33,727 bases of DNA, taken from the NCBI GenBank assembly GCA_023436175.1, contig JAEZKE010000015.1, positions 1 to 33,727 on the forward strand. The letters are read 5' to 3'. A program made the position numbers and the translations under genes. Below, piece after piece: positions 24,249 through 32,987 of the stretch. Position 1 is the first letter of the stretch, and each line of letters begins with the position of its first letter. The stretch comes from Methanobacteriota archaeon (GTDB lineage Archaea > Methanobacteriota > Methanobacteria > Methanobacteriales > Methanobacteriaceae). Under the pieces are notes generated by a model that did not search any database, was not told the DNA's origin, and saw only the letters and a list, made by a program, of their open reading frames with translations.

Positions 24249-25976
24249 ATGAAACATGATAAAATGATGAATATTGCAAAAAAGAGAGGTTTCATGTGGT
24301 CCTCATTTGAAATATATGCAGGTGTTGCAGGATTTTATGATTACGGCCCTCTTGGTGCTATATTAAAAAATTCAATCATCAACAAATGGAGAGAATATTA
24401 CGTCGTGCGGGAAGGATTTTATGAGATAGAATCCCCTACAGTAATGCCAGAAGAAGCACTAAAAGCTTCCGGACACGTTGATAATTTCACAGATCCAATG
24501 ACTGAATGTAAAGAATGCCTGGAAGTTTACAGGGCAGACCACATAATTGAAGAAGTCATAGATAAGGATGTGGAGGGCTTAACCAATGAAGAACTTACTG
24601 CTATGATCGCAGAGGAAGAAATTGGCTGCCCTAAATGTGGTAGTCAGCTGTCCCGTGTTTGGAATTATAACCTCATGTTTCAAACATTAATAGGTGCTAA
24701 AGGTAAAAAAACAGGTTATATGCGCCCTGAAACAGCTCAGGGTATTTTTATACCATTTAAAAGGCTTTTAAGGTTTTTTAGAGGTAAATTACCCTTTGGT
24801 GTGGTTCAAATTGGTAAGGCCTATCGAAATGAAATATCTCCAAGGCAGGGTGTAATAAGGCTTCGTGAATTTACGCAGGCTGAAGCTGAGATTTTTGTTA
24901 ATCCGGAGGATAAAACCCATAGGAAATTCCATGAAATTAAGGATAAAACACTCAAACTTTACCCTGCAGAAGTACAGATGAAGGAAGGAGAACCAATTGA
25001 AATATCTGTAGAAGAAGCACTTGCAAAGAAAATAGTATCAAGTCAAATGCTTGTTTATCAATTATATCTTGCAAGTAAATTTTTGAGAGAAATCGGAATT
25101 CCAGATGATGTCATCCGATTTAGACAGCATTTACCCACTGAAATGGCGCATTATGCAATTGACTGCTGGGATGTTGAGGTAAAAACTGAAAGGTACGGCT
25201 GGGTAGAGATAATTGGAATCGCAGATAGAACTGATTATGACCTTAAATCTCACACAGAACACAGTAATGAAGATCTTAGAGTATTTATAGAATACGGGGA
25301 ACCTAAACAGATTAAAAAACTGACCGTAAAACCAAACATGAGTAAATTTGGGCCTTCATTTAAAGGAGATGCACCAAAAATACTTAAAGAGCTTGAAAAT
25401 ATCGAAGCTGAAAGTGTTAAACAAGCAATTGAAAATGAAGGATCATTTAAACTTGAGATAAGCGGTAATTCATATGAATTATTGCCTGAACATGTCAATT
25501 TTGAAGAAGTGAGCGAAACTGTAAGGGGAGAAAAAATATTCCCACATGTTATAGAACCTTCTTATGGTATAGACCGTATACTCTTTTCTGTGCTTTCACA
25601 TACCTTTACAGAAGATAAAGAAAACGATAGGGAATACTTCAAATTACCAAAGGACATAGCTCCAGTTGAAGTGAGTGTTTTCCCACTTTTAAATAAAGAA
25701 GAGCTTGTAAAAGTAGCGCTTCAAATAAAGGATGATCTAAGGCTAAATGGTTTTATAGCTGAGTTTGATACATCTGGAACCATCGGACGAAGATATGCCC
25801 GTTCAGATGAGATAGGCGTACCATTTGCAGTAACAGTGGATCATGAGTCTTTAGAGGATGATACAGTTACTATAAGAAATAGAGATAGTACAGAACAAAA
25901 ACGGATTCCAATTTCAGATATCAGTGAAGTTTTAGCGGGTTTAATGAATTGCAGGATAGAATTTGAAGATCTTTGA
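24249..25976 (+). CDS. glyS: Glycyl-tRNA synthetase, archaeal dimeric type
   Basis: 575 residues from the ATG at 24249, supported by GAGATGAT upstream; a TTG at 24228 would add seven residues. Class II motifs are present: YGPLGAILKNSIINKWR (motif 1), FRGKLPFGVVQIGKAYRNEI and RLREFTQAEAEIF (motif 2), and EPSYGIDRILFSVL (motif 3). Two CxxC pairs (CKECLEVY and CPKCGSQL) can bind zinc. IADRTDYDLKSHTEHS is specific to the alpha2 GlyRS. The last ~110 residues are the anticodon-binding domain. It charges tRNA-Gly. Confidence 0.95.
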   Translation: MKHDKMMNIAKKRGFMWSSFEIYAGVAGFYDYGPLGAILKNSIINKWREYYVVREGFYEIESPTVMPEEALKASGHVDNFTDPMTECKECLEVYRADHIIEEVIDKDVEGLTNEELTAMIAEEEIGCPKCGSQLSRVWNYNLMFQTLIGAKGKKTGYMRPETAQGIFIPFKRLLRFFRGKLPFGVVQIGKAYRNEISPRQGVIRLREFTQAEAEIFVNPEDKTHRKFHEIKDKTLKLYPAEVQMKEGEPIEISVEEALAKKIVSSQMLVYQLYLASKFLREIGIPDDVIRFRQHLPTEMAHYAIDCWDVEVKTERYGWVEIIGIADRTDYDLKSHTEHSNEDLRVFIEYGEPKQIKKLTVKPNMSKFGPSFKGDAPKILKELENIEAESVKQAIENEGSFKLEISGNSYELLPEHVNFEEVSETVRGEKIFPHVIEPSYGIDRILFSVLSHTFTEDKENDREYFKLPKDIAPVEVSVFPLLNKEELVKVALQIKDDLRLNGFIAEFDTSGTIGRRYARSDEIGVPFAVTVDHESLEDDTVTIRNRDSTEQKRIPISDISEVLAGLMNCRIEFEDL

Positions 25977-25985
25977 GCCTATATA

Positions 25986-26021
25986 TTCTCAGGGGTTATA
26001 CCTTGAGAAGTAATTTATTTT
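25986..26021 (+). terminator. Hairpin and T-rich terminator after glyS
   Basis: TTCTCA / TGAGAA arms (25986-26009), extended by GG/CC pairs, ten bases past the glyS stop, followed by T-rich TTTATTTTT on the plus strand. Confidence 0.55.
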
Positions 26022-26077
26022 TAAGTTGCATATTGAAAAATAAAAAAAATTTGTTATCCCAAAAAAAGGTTTTAAGC

Positions 26078-26998
26078 TTATACTAGTGGGATAATGTAGT
26101 ACAGTCCAAGCACAAAGAACCATTCTCCATTTATTAAGAGAGGCATTTTGTATTTATGAATTTCATCGTTGTTACATGTGTAGCCTATGTACCAGTAAGC
26201 ATTGAATACACAAAATACCATAGTCAGGAAAAGGCCAAATGACACCTGATTTATTAACAATAGTATGAAACTCATGACTAGAAGGGACGATGTGGCTATT
26301 AATAATAAATTTTTGGTATTTTCTTTTCCAATTTTAACTGGAATTGTTATAATACCATTTTCTCTATCCCCATCTATGTCCCTTATATCATATAGAACTG
26401 TATTTATAAAACTTTTCATGAAGAAAAAGTAAAATAAAGAACATATGAATATTAATGATGGTTCAAATAAACCAACAAAAGGCAGAAATGTTGTACCAAC
26501 TGCCCAGCTTAAAGCAGTTATAATATTTTTGACTCCTAATATGTCCTTTAATCGGGGTATTCTTGGAGATAGTTTTATATTATATGCAACTCCGGCACAG
26601 AGCGGAAATAAAAGAATAAGCATGGCATATATGCTCTGTGAAATTCCAAGTATAATTGCGGTAATGTAAGAAAAAAGCAAAATAATGCTAATGGTCTTTT
26701 CATGTCCATCAACAAAACTAGCTCTTTCAGGTGAATTAACTGCATCTTCTTCTTTATCTGTTAATCTATTCATGCAGTAAACAGCAAAAACTGAAAGAAA
26801 GGTAGCTAGAAGTAAGCTCCAGTTAATTACTATTCCAAACAATAAAAAAGAATAGTATGCTTTTAAAAAACCATTTATTGCCATATATATAGAGCTGGAT
26901 AGGAGAAAAGAAATAAAAATCTCTATTTTTTTATAGCTTAAATCTATTTGTCTATTTACTAAACCATTTAAATGGTCAGTTAATCCATTCAGATACAT
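26078..26998 (-). CDS. UbiA-family membrane prenyltransferase
   Basis: 306 residues, about eight to nine membrane helices. The two Asp-rich motifs that bind the Mg-diphosphate of the prenyl donor are visible: N77-x3-D81-x3-D85 (NRLTDKEED) and YDIRDIDGDRENGI near residue 205. It transfers an isoprenoid chain to an acceptor; candidates in methanogens are lipid (digeranylgeranylglyceryl phosphate) or other quinone-like or heme-like acceptors, and sequence alone does not choose. SD GAGGTGAT lies six bases before the ATG. Convergent with glyS. Confidence 0.85.
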   Translation of the reverse strand: MYLNGLTDHLNGLVNRQIDLSYKKIEIFISFLLSSSIYMAINGFLKAYYSFLLFGIVINWSLLLATFLSVFAVYCMNRLTDKEEDAVNSPERASFVDGHEKTISIILLFSYITAIILGISQSIYAMLILLFPLCAGVAYNIKLSPRIPRLKDILGVKNIITALSWAVGTTFLPFVGLFEPSLIFICSLFYFFFMKSFINTVLYDIRDIDGDRENGIITIPVKIGKENTKNLLLIATSSLLVMSFILLLINQVSFGLFLTMVFCVFNAYWYIGYTCNNDEIHKYKMPLLINGEWFFVLGLYYIIPLV

Positions 26999-27351
26999 AA
27001 TACGATCACCTCTTTTTTTAATAGAATTATGCTCTATTTTTGTTTGGCATAACTTTATTATCTTAATATTTCGTAATCGTAATTTTAAATTTAGTATTAC
27101 ATTTATTCTTGCATTTTAAGCTATTTTTGAATAATTTTTTAAATATAGTTTGGCGATATTCATCTTAATGTATTGAAACATTAAAATTTTATATGTCTTA
27201 ATATATATTAAGTAAAATAGTGTAGTATTTTGACAAATTATGTATATATGTTAAGTTGCTTAAAATATTGAGCTAATAATAATTACAAAAGAAAAATAAT
27301 TTTTTTAATGATTAATATGGATAAAAATAGTTATAAAAACTCTTTATTTTG
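26999..27351. other. Spacer between the UbiA and first FilR1-like genes
   Basis: 353 bases without a gene. It holds the UbiA promoter, a 16-base perfect palindrome CTTAATATATATTAAG at 27197-27212, and the distal arm of the inverted repeat that spans the stop of the neighbouring regulator. Confidence 0.45.
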
Positions 27352-27359
27352 TTATAACT
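27329..27359 (-). terminator. Inverted repeat over the stop codon of FilR1-like gene 1
   Basis: Perfect arms AGTTATAA (27329-27336) and TTATAACT (27352-27359); the stop codon lies inside the second arm. The first of three such structures, one per paralogue. Confidence 0.5.
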
Positions 27360-28179
27360 TAAACCTATGGGCATCTTGGAGATAATATTCAAACATTTTG
27401 TTGCCCCATATGATTGAATCATTATGGTTACTTATTAAAAGCCTGGTGGAATCATATGTTCCTTTTACAAAAAATAGTCCTAATACCATGAATTTATCTG
27501 TAATTGTAAATGCAGTTTTAATATCTTCCTTTGTTTCCCATATTTTAACAGTATTTTCTGAAATTAACTTTTTAAGTTCATTTAAATTTTCTGTATCAAG
27601 CGACTTTATTGTTTTTTTTAATATGGCGTTTGTTAATATAATTTCAATGTTAGTATCTTTTGAGGTTAAATTCTTAAATGTTTCTATATAATCGGGGTAG
27701 AATATGGGAGAAACACCCTTTATTTCTTTAGATTGAATTAAAATATCCATATATGCTCCATGAGGCTTGAAAATATCAATATTATTGGTTTCTACAAGTT
27801 TTGAATTACTAAGATCACCTATATTCATCAAGAACTTTGGAGGAATATTATTTATGTCATGATTAAGCCATAATTTCTGGAATTTTTTAAGTGAAACTGA
27901 CGTTTTAACCATATCTACTACTTTAAGTGTCATAATTTGTCCGATTTCAGATAAGAAGAAATAATCTCCTTTCCTTAAAACTAACTCCTGTTTTTCAAGT
28001 TCATTAATTCCATGTAATATGGTAGACGATCGCATCCCTGTTAATTTATTTAAATCCTTGGTTTTCTTTGGTCCTTCACTTAGACTTATCATTATTTTGG
28101 TCCGAACACTGGAAGTACTCTGAGATTTTAAATCGTCTTTGACGTCTTCATAATAATTTAAAATATTTGTTATATCCAT
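27352..28179 (-). CDS. Winged-HTH FilR1/DUF1724 transcription regulator, paralogue 1
   Basis: 275 residues. N-terminal helix DITNILNYYEDVKDDLK, then a winged helix-turn-helix (about 20-90: SVRTKIMISLSEG, KKTKDLNKLTGM, STILHGINELEKQELVLRKG). The C-terminal half (about 110-270) is the DUF1724 / FilR1 domain with IKGVSPIFYPDYIETFKNL and AFTITDKFMVLGLFFVKGTYD. In Methanosaeta, FilR1 is linked to a histidine kinase system and regulates methanogenesis; for these paralogues the ligand and targets are unknown. SD AGGTG before the ATG. Distinct upstream spacer with CTCAT / ATGAG inverted repeat near the expected transcription start. Confidence 0.88.
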   Translation of the reverse strand: MDITNILNYYEDVKDDLKSQSTSSVRTKIMISLSEGPKKTKDLNKLTGMRSSTILHGINELEKQELVLRKGDYFFLSEIGQIMTLKVVDMVKTSVSLKKFQKLWLNHDINNIPPKFLMNIGDLSNSKLVETNNIDIFKPHGAYMDILIQSKEIKGVSPIFYPDYIETFKNLTSKDTNIEIILTNAILKKTIKSLDTENLNELKKLISENTVKIWETKEDIKTAFTITDKFMVLGLFFVKGTYDSTRLLISNHNDSIIWGNKMFEYYLQDAHRFKL

Positions 28180-28223
28180 AGATACACCTGAATTATCCCT
28201 ATAATATTACTATTTGGACATTT

Positions 28224-28239
28224 CTCATATAAAAATGAG
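28224..28239. promoter_or_regulatory. Possible operator upstream of FilR1-like gene 1
   Basis: CTCAT-ATAAAA-ATGAG, about 50 bases before the start codon and just downstream of a TATA-rich minus-strand segment (about 28245-28265). It would overlap the transcription start, a common place for archaeal repressors. Weak evidence. Confidence 0.3.
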
Positions 28240-28329
28240 TATATTTGATAAAAATATATAATATAATCGAGAATAAGTGTAATACAGTTTAAATTATGTA
28301 AAAAATAATTACTTTTAGATTACTGCCAT

Positions 28330-28356
28330 TTTTAACAATTTCAGATACTGTTAAAA
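28330..28356 (-). terminator. Inverted repeat over the stop codon of FilR1-like gene 2
   Basis: Perfect 8-base arms TTTTAACA (28330-28337) and TGTTAAAA (28349-28356) flanking the TGA at 28341-28343. Probable terminator hairpin or regulatory site. Confidence 0.5.
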
Positions 28357-29186
28357 TATCCTAAATCAATTTTTATGGCTTTTTTTATGTAATAATCAAA
28401 TAAATCATTTCCCCATGTGATTGAATCTTCATGGTCACTTACTAAAATCTTATTGCAGTCGTACATTCCATTTACTGAGAATAGACCTAATGTCATGGCT
28501 TTATCGGTGATTGTAAATGCAACTTTAACATCTTCTTTTATTTCCCATATTTTAAGCTTATTTTCTGAAAGTAACCTTTTAAACTCATTTAAATCGCTAT
28601 GGTTAAGTGATTCAATTGTTTTTTTCAGTACACTTTCAGTTAGTACTAATTTAACGTCAACATTATTTTTGAGTAGTTTCATAAAATTCTCTGTATAATC
28701 TGGATAAAATATAGGAGAAACACCTTTTATCTCTTTAGAATTTATCACGACATGGGTGTGTATCTCATGTGTCTTGAACATGTGGTCAGATTCAACCTCA
28801 ATAAGTTTAGAATTACTTAAATCTCCAATTCTTACCAATAAATTTTTGGGGATAGCCTTAATGTCATGATTAAGCCATAATTTATTTGTATTTTTGAGAA
28901 CTATGTGTGTTCTAATCATATCTATTAATTTAAAAGCTGATATAATCCCTACTTCAGATAAGAAGAAGTCATCCCCTTTTCTTGAAATTAATTTTTGTTT
29001 TTCAAGTTCATTAATTCCGTGTAATATGGTAGATGCGGGTATTCCAGTTAATTCCCTTAAGTCTTTAGTTTTCTTTGACCCGTCACTTAGACTTACCATA
29101 ATCTTTATCCGAACACTGGATATACCCTGGAATTTTAGATCCTCTTTTACATCTTCGTAATAATTTAAAATATCCGCTACTGACAT
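28341..29186 (-). CDS. Winged-HTH FilR1/DUF1724 transcription regulator, paralogue 2
   Basis: 281 residues, same architecture as paralogue 1 and close to it in sequence: ADILNYYEDVKEDLKFQG start, HTH with KKTKDLRELTGIPASTILHG, and FilR1 core EIKGVSPIFYPDYTENFMKL and KVAFTITDKAMTLGLF. SD AGGTG and a clear TATA box upstream. The pair 1 and 2 are clearly the most recent duplication; paralogue 3 is more divergent. Cytosolic DNA-binding protein; target genes unknown. Confidence 0.88.
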   Translation of the reverse strand: MSVADILNYYEDVKEDLKFQGISSVRIKIMVSLSDGSKKTKDLRELTGIPASTILHGINELEKQKLISRKGDDFFLSEVGIISAFKLIDMIRTHIVLKNTNKLWLNHDIKAIPKNLLVRIGDLSNSKLIEVESDHMFKTHEIHTHVVINSKEIKGVSPIFYPDYTENFMKLLKNNVDVKLVLTESVLKKTIESLNHSDLNEFKRLLSENKLKIWEIKEDVKVAFTITDKAMTLGLFSVNGMYDCNKILVSDHEDSITWGNDLFDYYIKKAIKIDLGYFNSI

Positions 29187-29233
29187 AGGTGCACCTGCAA
29201 AACCATCTCCGTGTATTTTAGTATTTTGGGCTT

Positions 29234-29246
29234 GCTATATATAAAG
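29234..29246 (-). promoter_or_regulatory. TATA box of FilR1-like gene 2
   Basis: Minus strand CTTTATATATAGC, 50-60 bases before the ATG at 29186. A start 25 bases downstream leaves about a 30-base leader with the SD. The clearest TATA box in this block. Confidence 0.6.
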
Positions 29247-29285
29247 ATAGGTTATTTTAAAATGAAAATAAGACTTTAAATGATT

Positions 29286-29301
29286 ATGATAGTACTATCA
29301 T
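29286..29301. repeat. Perfect 16-base palindrome over the stop codon of FilR1-like gene 3
   Basis: ATGATAGTACTATCAT, identical to its own reverse complement, overlapping the TGA of gene 3 (29298-29300) and lying 40 bases above the TATA box of gene 2. It may be a regulator site for gene 2, a termination hairpin, or both. Confidence 0.6.
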
Positions 29302-30131
29302 TTGTTTAAATTATCTAAGGTAACTTGTTTGGCCTTATCTAAATAATACTTGAATAATTTATTACCCCATTTAATTGCACCGGCATCATAACTTATTAAA
29401 TTTATGGTGGCATCATATAAACCTTCAGTTGAAAATAAACCAATAGATAGGAAATTTTCGGTAACTGTAATAGCAATTTTAATATCTTCATCTATTTTAT
29501 ATAAATTGAAATCATTTGAAGATAGAATATCTCTTAAAATCTTTGTACCTGCCGTTTCAACCATTTTATCAAGTATCAATGGGGTTAATATGAGGTCCAC
29601 ATTTGCATTTCTTTTTAGTGCATTTTTGTAAATATCTACGTATGGATAATAAAAAATTGGAGAAATACCTTTAATTTTATGGGCTCTATTTATCAGTTCT
29701 GTGTAATAACTGTGGGGCCGTATAATGTCTGTGGGTGTGGATTCTACCAGAAAAGAATTATTTAAACATTTAATTTCTTTAAGTAGATTTTTAGGTATTC
29801 CATTTATCCAGTGATCCAACCATATCTTTTCGTATTTTTTAATTGTATAAAATGATTTGAATAAATTTTCTGATTTAACAGCATATAATTTACCTAAAGA
29901 GGATAATGAGTACTCATTTTCTTTTTTAATGATAATATTTTGCCCCTTAAGTTTTTTAAGTGCATGTAATGCAGCAGAGGATTCTAAATTCAATTCATTT
30001 TTAAGAGTGTTTAAATCTTTATCTCCTTCATTTAAACTTAAAATAATATTTGTTCGGACACTTGATGTCGTAACAAATTTTATATCACTTTTTACATCTT
30101 CATAATGATTTAAAGTGTCAAGTATGTCCAT
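29298..30131 (-). CDS. Winged-HTH FilR1/DUF1724 transcription regulator, paralogue 3
   Basis: 277 residues, same layout but more divergent: LDTLNHYEDVKSDIKFVT start, HTH with KDLNTLKNELNLESSAALHA, and FilR1 core KIKGISPIFYYPYVDIYKNA and KIAITVTENFLSIGLFST. SD AAGGAAG precedes the ATG. It is divergent from the TatD-like gene across 204 bases, so both promoters share that spacer. The three paralogues have 111-161 base spacers, consistent with separate promoters rather than one operon. Confidence 0.87.
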   Translation of the reverse strand: MDILDTLNHYEDVKSDIKFVTTSSVRTNIILSLNEGDKDLNTLKNELNLESSAALHALKKLKGQNIIIKKENEYSLSSLGKLYAVKSENLFKSFYTIKKYEKIWLDHWINGIPKNLLKEIKCLNNSFLVESTPTDIIRPHSYYTELINRAHKIKGISPIFYYPYVDIYKNALKRNANVDLILTPLILDKMVETAGTKILRDILSSNDFNLYKIDEDIKIAITVTENFLSIGLFSTEGLYDATINLISYDAGAIKWGNKLFKYYLDKAKQVTLDNLNK

Positions 30132-30335
30132 AACAATCTTCCTTTTAATTGAATACCCTAAATATCCATTTTAAATAATAATCTTTTATTATAGGTGATA
30201 TTAGCATGATTTACTTTTATAATTGACTCCAAATGTAATTAAATTTTGTGTAAATAAAGTTTAATGATAATACATTAACTATATTAATATTATCCAAAAG
30301 ATTTTATAATCAGAAAAGAGTTTAAAGGTGATTTT

Positions 30336-31091
30336 ATGATAGATTCACATGTACATGCAGATACAAGGCCGTATGAGGATTTTGAAAAAATGGCAGTGGC
30401 AGGTATAGAAAAGGCAGTGACATGCGCACATGATCCTCTTAAAATGAGCGTATCTGATGTGGTTTTTGACCATTGGTATCGTATCTTAAACAATGATATT
30501 AAAAGGGCAGCAGAAAATGGATTAAAATTATATGCGGCGCTTGGAATTCATCCAAGGAGTATTTCACAAGATTTTGAAAGGGCACTTGAAAAGTTACCTT
30601 CCTTTTTAGAAAATGACCCAATAGTTGCAATTGGTGAAATAGGGCTTGAATCAGCGTCTGAATCTGAAAAATACATATTTAAAAAACAGCTACAGCTTGC
30701 AGAAGCTCTCAAAATGAAAGTAATTGTACACACACCACGCATGAATAAAAAAGAGATAACTAAAATTACAACTTCCATCATTGAAGAGAATATAGATCCT
30801 AAGATGGTTGTAGTAGATCATGTGGATAACACAATAGTTGATGACGTTATTGAAATGGGTGCAATGCTCGGGCTTACGGTTCAGCCCAAGAAAATGACTC
30901 CGGATGAAGCGGTTTCAATACTGAATGAATATGGATTTGAGAAATTCTCTTTAGACAGCGATATGAGTTCTTCCCCTTCAGACCCGTTATCTGTTCCTAA
31001 AACCGTTCACAGGATTAAATTAGCTGGATTTAATGATAAAGATATTAAGAAAGTTTCAAATGATAACGCTGCAAGGTTTTTTGGACTGTAG
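30336..31091 (+). CDS. TatD-related metal-dependent hydrolase
   Basis: 251 residues. Amidohydrolase-fold metal ligands in TatD order: DSHVH at the start (H4, H6), GEIGLES (Glu), VIVHTPR (His), VVDHVDN (His) and SLDSDMS (Asp). TatD proteins are 3'-5' DNases or similar; archaeal relatives are poorly studied, so the substrate is open. SD AAAGGTGATT before the ATG. Its end faces the PfkB gene, with a hairpin terminator between them. Confidence 0.88.
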   Translation: MIDSHVHADTRPYEDFEKMAVAGIEKAVTCAHDPLKMSVSDVVFDHWYRILNNDIKRAAENGLKLYAALGIHPRSISQDFERALEKLPSFLENDPIVAIGEIGLESASESEKYIFKKQLQLAEALKMKVIVHTPRMNKKEITKITTSIIEENIDPKMVVVDHVDNTIVDDVIEMGAMLGLTVQPKKMTPDEAVSILNEYGFEKFSLDSDMSSSPSDPLSVPKTVHRIKLAGFNDKDIKKVSNDNAARFFGL

Positions 31092-31111
31092 AAATCTCAG
31101 CCCAAAATTTA

Positions 31112-31150
31112 GGTATTTAAATCAAATACCCTATTTTCAATTTTTTATTA
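31112..31150. terminator. Hairpin terminator between convergent TatD-like and PfkB genes
   Basis: GGTATTT / AAATACC (31112-31130), perfect 7-base stem with a 5-base loop, followed by a T-rich tail on the plus strand (TATTTTCAATTTTTT) and A-rich flanks that suit the minus strand too. Confidence 0.6.
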
Positions 31151-31163
31151 AAATAATTATTTT

Positions 31164-32039
31164 TTAAATATCTAAATCGCATGCTCTTGATACATTCATA
31201 GCTCCTATTTTTCCAACACATGAAGAAGCAACTATATTTGCAAAATCAAGACATTCTTTCAATTCTTTATTTTTGAGATAGGCAGCTATAAAACCTGCTG
31301 CAAATGAATCTCCAGCCCCAGTTGTATCTAAGGCAGCGGTTTCTTTTATTGGGGAATGAATTATATTATCTTTTGTATAAAGATTTGCACCTTCCTTGCC
31401 GCAGGTTACAATAACCATTTTAGCGCCGATATCTAAAATTGATTGCGCTCCATTTTCTAAATTTTCTCCAGTTAATATTTTAACTTCTTTTTTATTTAGA
31501 AATATTACATTTGCTCTTTTAATTGGTTTATGTAACTCATCTATTCCATATTCTGAAAGTAACGTCCCTGGATTTAAAGATAAAAAGCCTGCATGCCTTG
31601 AAGCTTCCTCAAATACTTCTTTATACATTCCAGTTATGTGCAATACTTTTGAACTTTTGATGTAGTCAATATCTTCTTTTAATAGTTTGAATTCTGCATT
31701 TGCACCCATAAATGAATACATTGACCTTTCCCCAGGCGGATCAACAGCTATAAATACCATTCCTGTAGGTGCATCAATGGGAAGTAGTCTTTGCGTTTCA
31801 ACTCCTTCATCACTGAGCTTTTTAGCACATAACTGCCCGAAGTAATCGCTTCCAATTCGAGCTACAATTCCTGCATTTATATTTAGCCTGGAAAGTCCAA
31901 CTGTAAAATTGGATGCCGAGCCTCCCACAGATAAAACAAGTTTTTCAACATTAACCTCATCATCAATTCCTACAAGTCTGGGAACTTTGTTAATGAAGTC
32001 TATATTACATGTTCCAAGCCCAACCACGTCAACTGACAA
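31164..32039 (-). CDS. PfkB-family carbohydrate/nucleoside kinase
   Basis: 291 residues. PfkB signature 2 is intact, AALDTTGAGDSFAAGF with catalytic Asp D244; the N-terminal VVGLGTCNIDFINKVP and VGGSASNFTVGLSRLN match the substrate-binding lobe. It phosphorylates a sugar or nucleoside with ATP; ribokinase-like archaeal members differ widely in substrate, so none is assigned. The TTG start at 32039 is supported by a strong SD (AGGAGG) five bases upstream. Confidence 0.88.
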   Translation of the reverse strand: MSVDVVGLGTCNIDFINKVPRLVGIDDEVNVEKLVLSVGGSASNFTVGLSRLNINAGIVARIGSDYFGQLCAKKLSDEGVETQRLLPIDAPTGMVFIAVDPPGERSMYSFMGANAEFKLLKEDIDYIKSSKVLHITGMYKEVFEEASRHAGFLSLNPGTLLSEYGIDELHKPIKRANVIFLNKKEVKILTGENLENGAQSILDIGAKMVIVTCGKEGANLYTKDNIIHSPIKETAALDTTGAGDSFAAGFIAAYLKNKELKECLDFANIVASSCVGKIGAMNVSRACDLDI

Positions 32040-32149
32040 AATATCCTCCTCACTTATATTTTGAGTTTTTCTTATATTTGGCTTTATTGAAATTAACGCC
32101 GCGTTTAATTAAAAAAGGTTTGATTAACTGTAGAAATAAAAAGATGGTG

Positions 32150-32167
32150 AAATAATAAAAAAAATCG
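32150..32167 (-). terminator. T-run terminator after the second minD
   Basis: Minus strand reads TTTTTTTTATTATT immediately past the stop of the 32168-32965 gene. Confidence 0.5.
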
Positions 32168-32965
32168 TTAGTCAGGTAACATGCCTATAAACTTTTTCAG
32201 TCTGCTTAAGATACCCTCTTTATCTGGTTCGATTGGTTTATATTCTTCTCCAAGTAAATGGGCAGTAAGCTGCATAAGTGCATTGCTTGTAGGTGATGAT
32301 GGATTGATCTCGGCTACAGATTTTCCTAGGGCCATTGATCTTTCGACTTCCCTGTCATATGGAATAATTCCAATCATTGGAACTTCAAGTATGGATTCTA
32401 TCTCATTAACTGAAAGTAAAAATCCATCCTCATACCACATGTTCAATACAAATCCAATGATCTGGATATTTAGTTCATTGGCGAGTATTCTGATTTTAAG
32501 AGCATCAGCAACAGAAGTCATGGTGGAGTTTGTAACGATGATCATCTCTACATTTTCGGGAAGTCCTTCAAAAATATTTGAATTAATTCCCGCAGGCATG
32601 TCCATAATGAAAATATCACCGTACTCTGCAATTTCTTCCAGTATTTTGTTCCATGATATATATTTTGGATTTATGTGTCTAAGCGTCTCAAAATGTATTC
32701 CTGTTGGAATAACTCGAATACCCTGTTCTACTTCATAAACGCATTCATCAATGGATCTATTTTTAGCTAGAACATCATGTAAGGTTACATCGGGATTTAA
32801 AAGCCCTGTTATGACATCTAAATTTGCCATTACTAAATCTAAATCTAACATAACAACGTTTCTGCCGAATAATGACATTCCAACTCCTAAATTGTATGTT
32901 AGGGTTGTTCTTCCAACTCCACCTTTACCTGAAGCAATTGCTATAAATTTTGACATGTTTACCAT
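32168..32965 (-). CDS. minD: MinD-family ATPase, downstream paralogue with altered P-loop
   Basis: 265 residues. Deviant Walker A GKGGVGRTT: the MinD signature Lys (K14) is kept, but the P-loop Lys is Arg (R19). Switch I and II regions are recognisable (LDLDLVMANLDVITGL; MDMPAGINSN). The C-terminus GILSRLKKFIGMLP is a short amphipathic helix, the MinD-type membrane anchor. MinD proteins position cell-division or surface structures by ATP-dependent membrane binding. It follows a second minD with a 22-base gap, in one operon. Start may instead be the ATG at 32956 (MSKFIAIASGKGG). Confidence 0.9.
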   Translation of the reverse strand: MVNMSKFIAIASGKGGVGRTTLTYNLGVGMSLFGRNVVMLDLDLVMANLDVITGLLNPDVTLHDVLAKNRSIDECVYEVEQGIRVIPTGIHFETLRHINPKYISWNKILEEIAEYGDIFIMDMPAGINSNIFEGLPENVEMIIVTNSTMTSVADALKIRILANELNIQIIGFVLNMWYEDGFLLSVNEIESILEVPMIGIIPYDREVERSMALGKSVAEINPSSPTSNALMQLTAHLLGEEYKPIEPDKEGILSRLKKFIGMLPD

Positions 32966-32987
32966 TTATTCATTTTTGATTAGAAAT

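Noticed and set aside
32181..32738. Long plus-strand frame (185 codons) opposite the second minD
   Set aside because: It is the mirror of a clear MinD gene; composition follows the reverse-strand codons, with no SD and no family resemblance.
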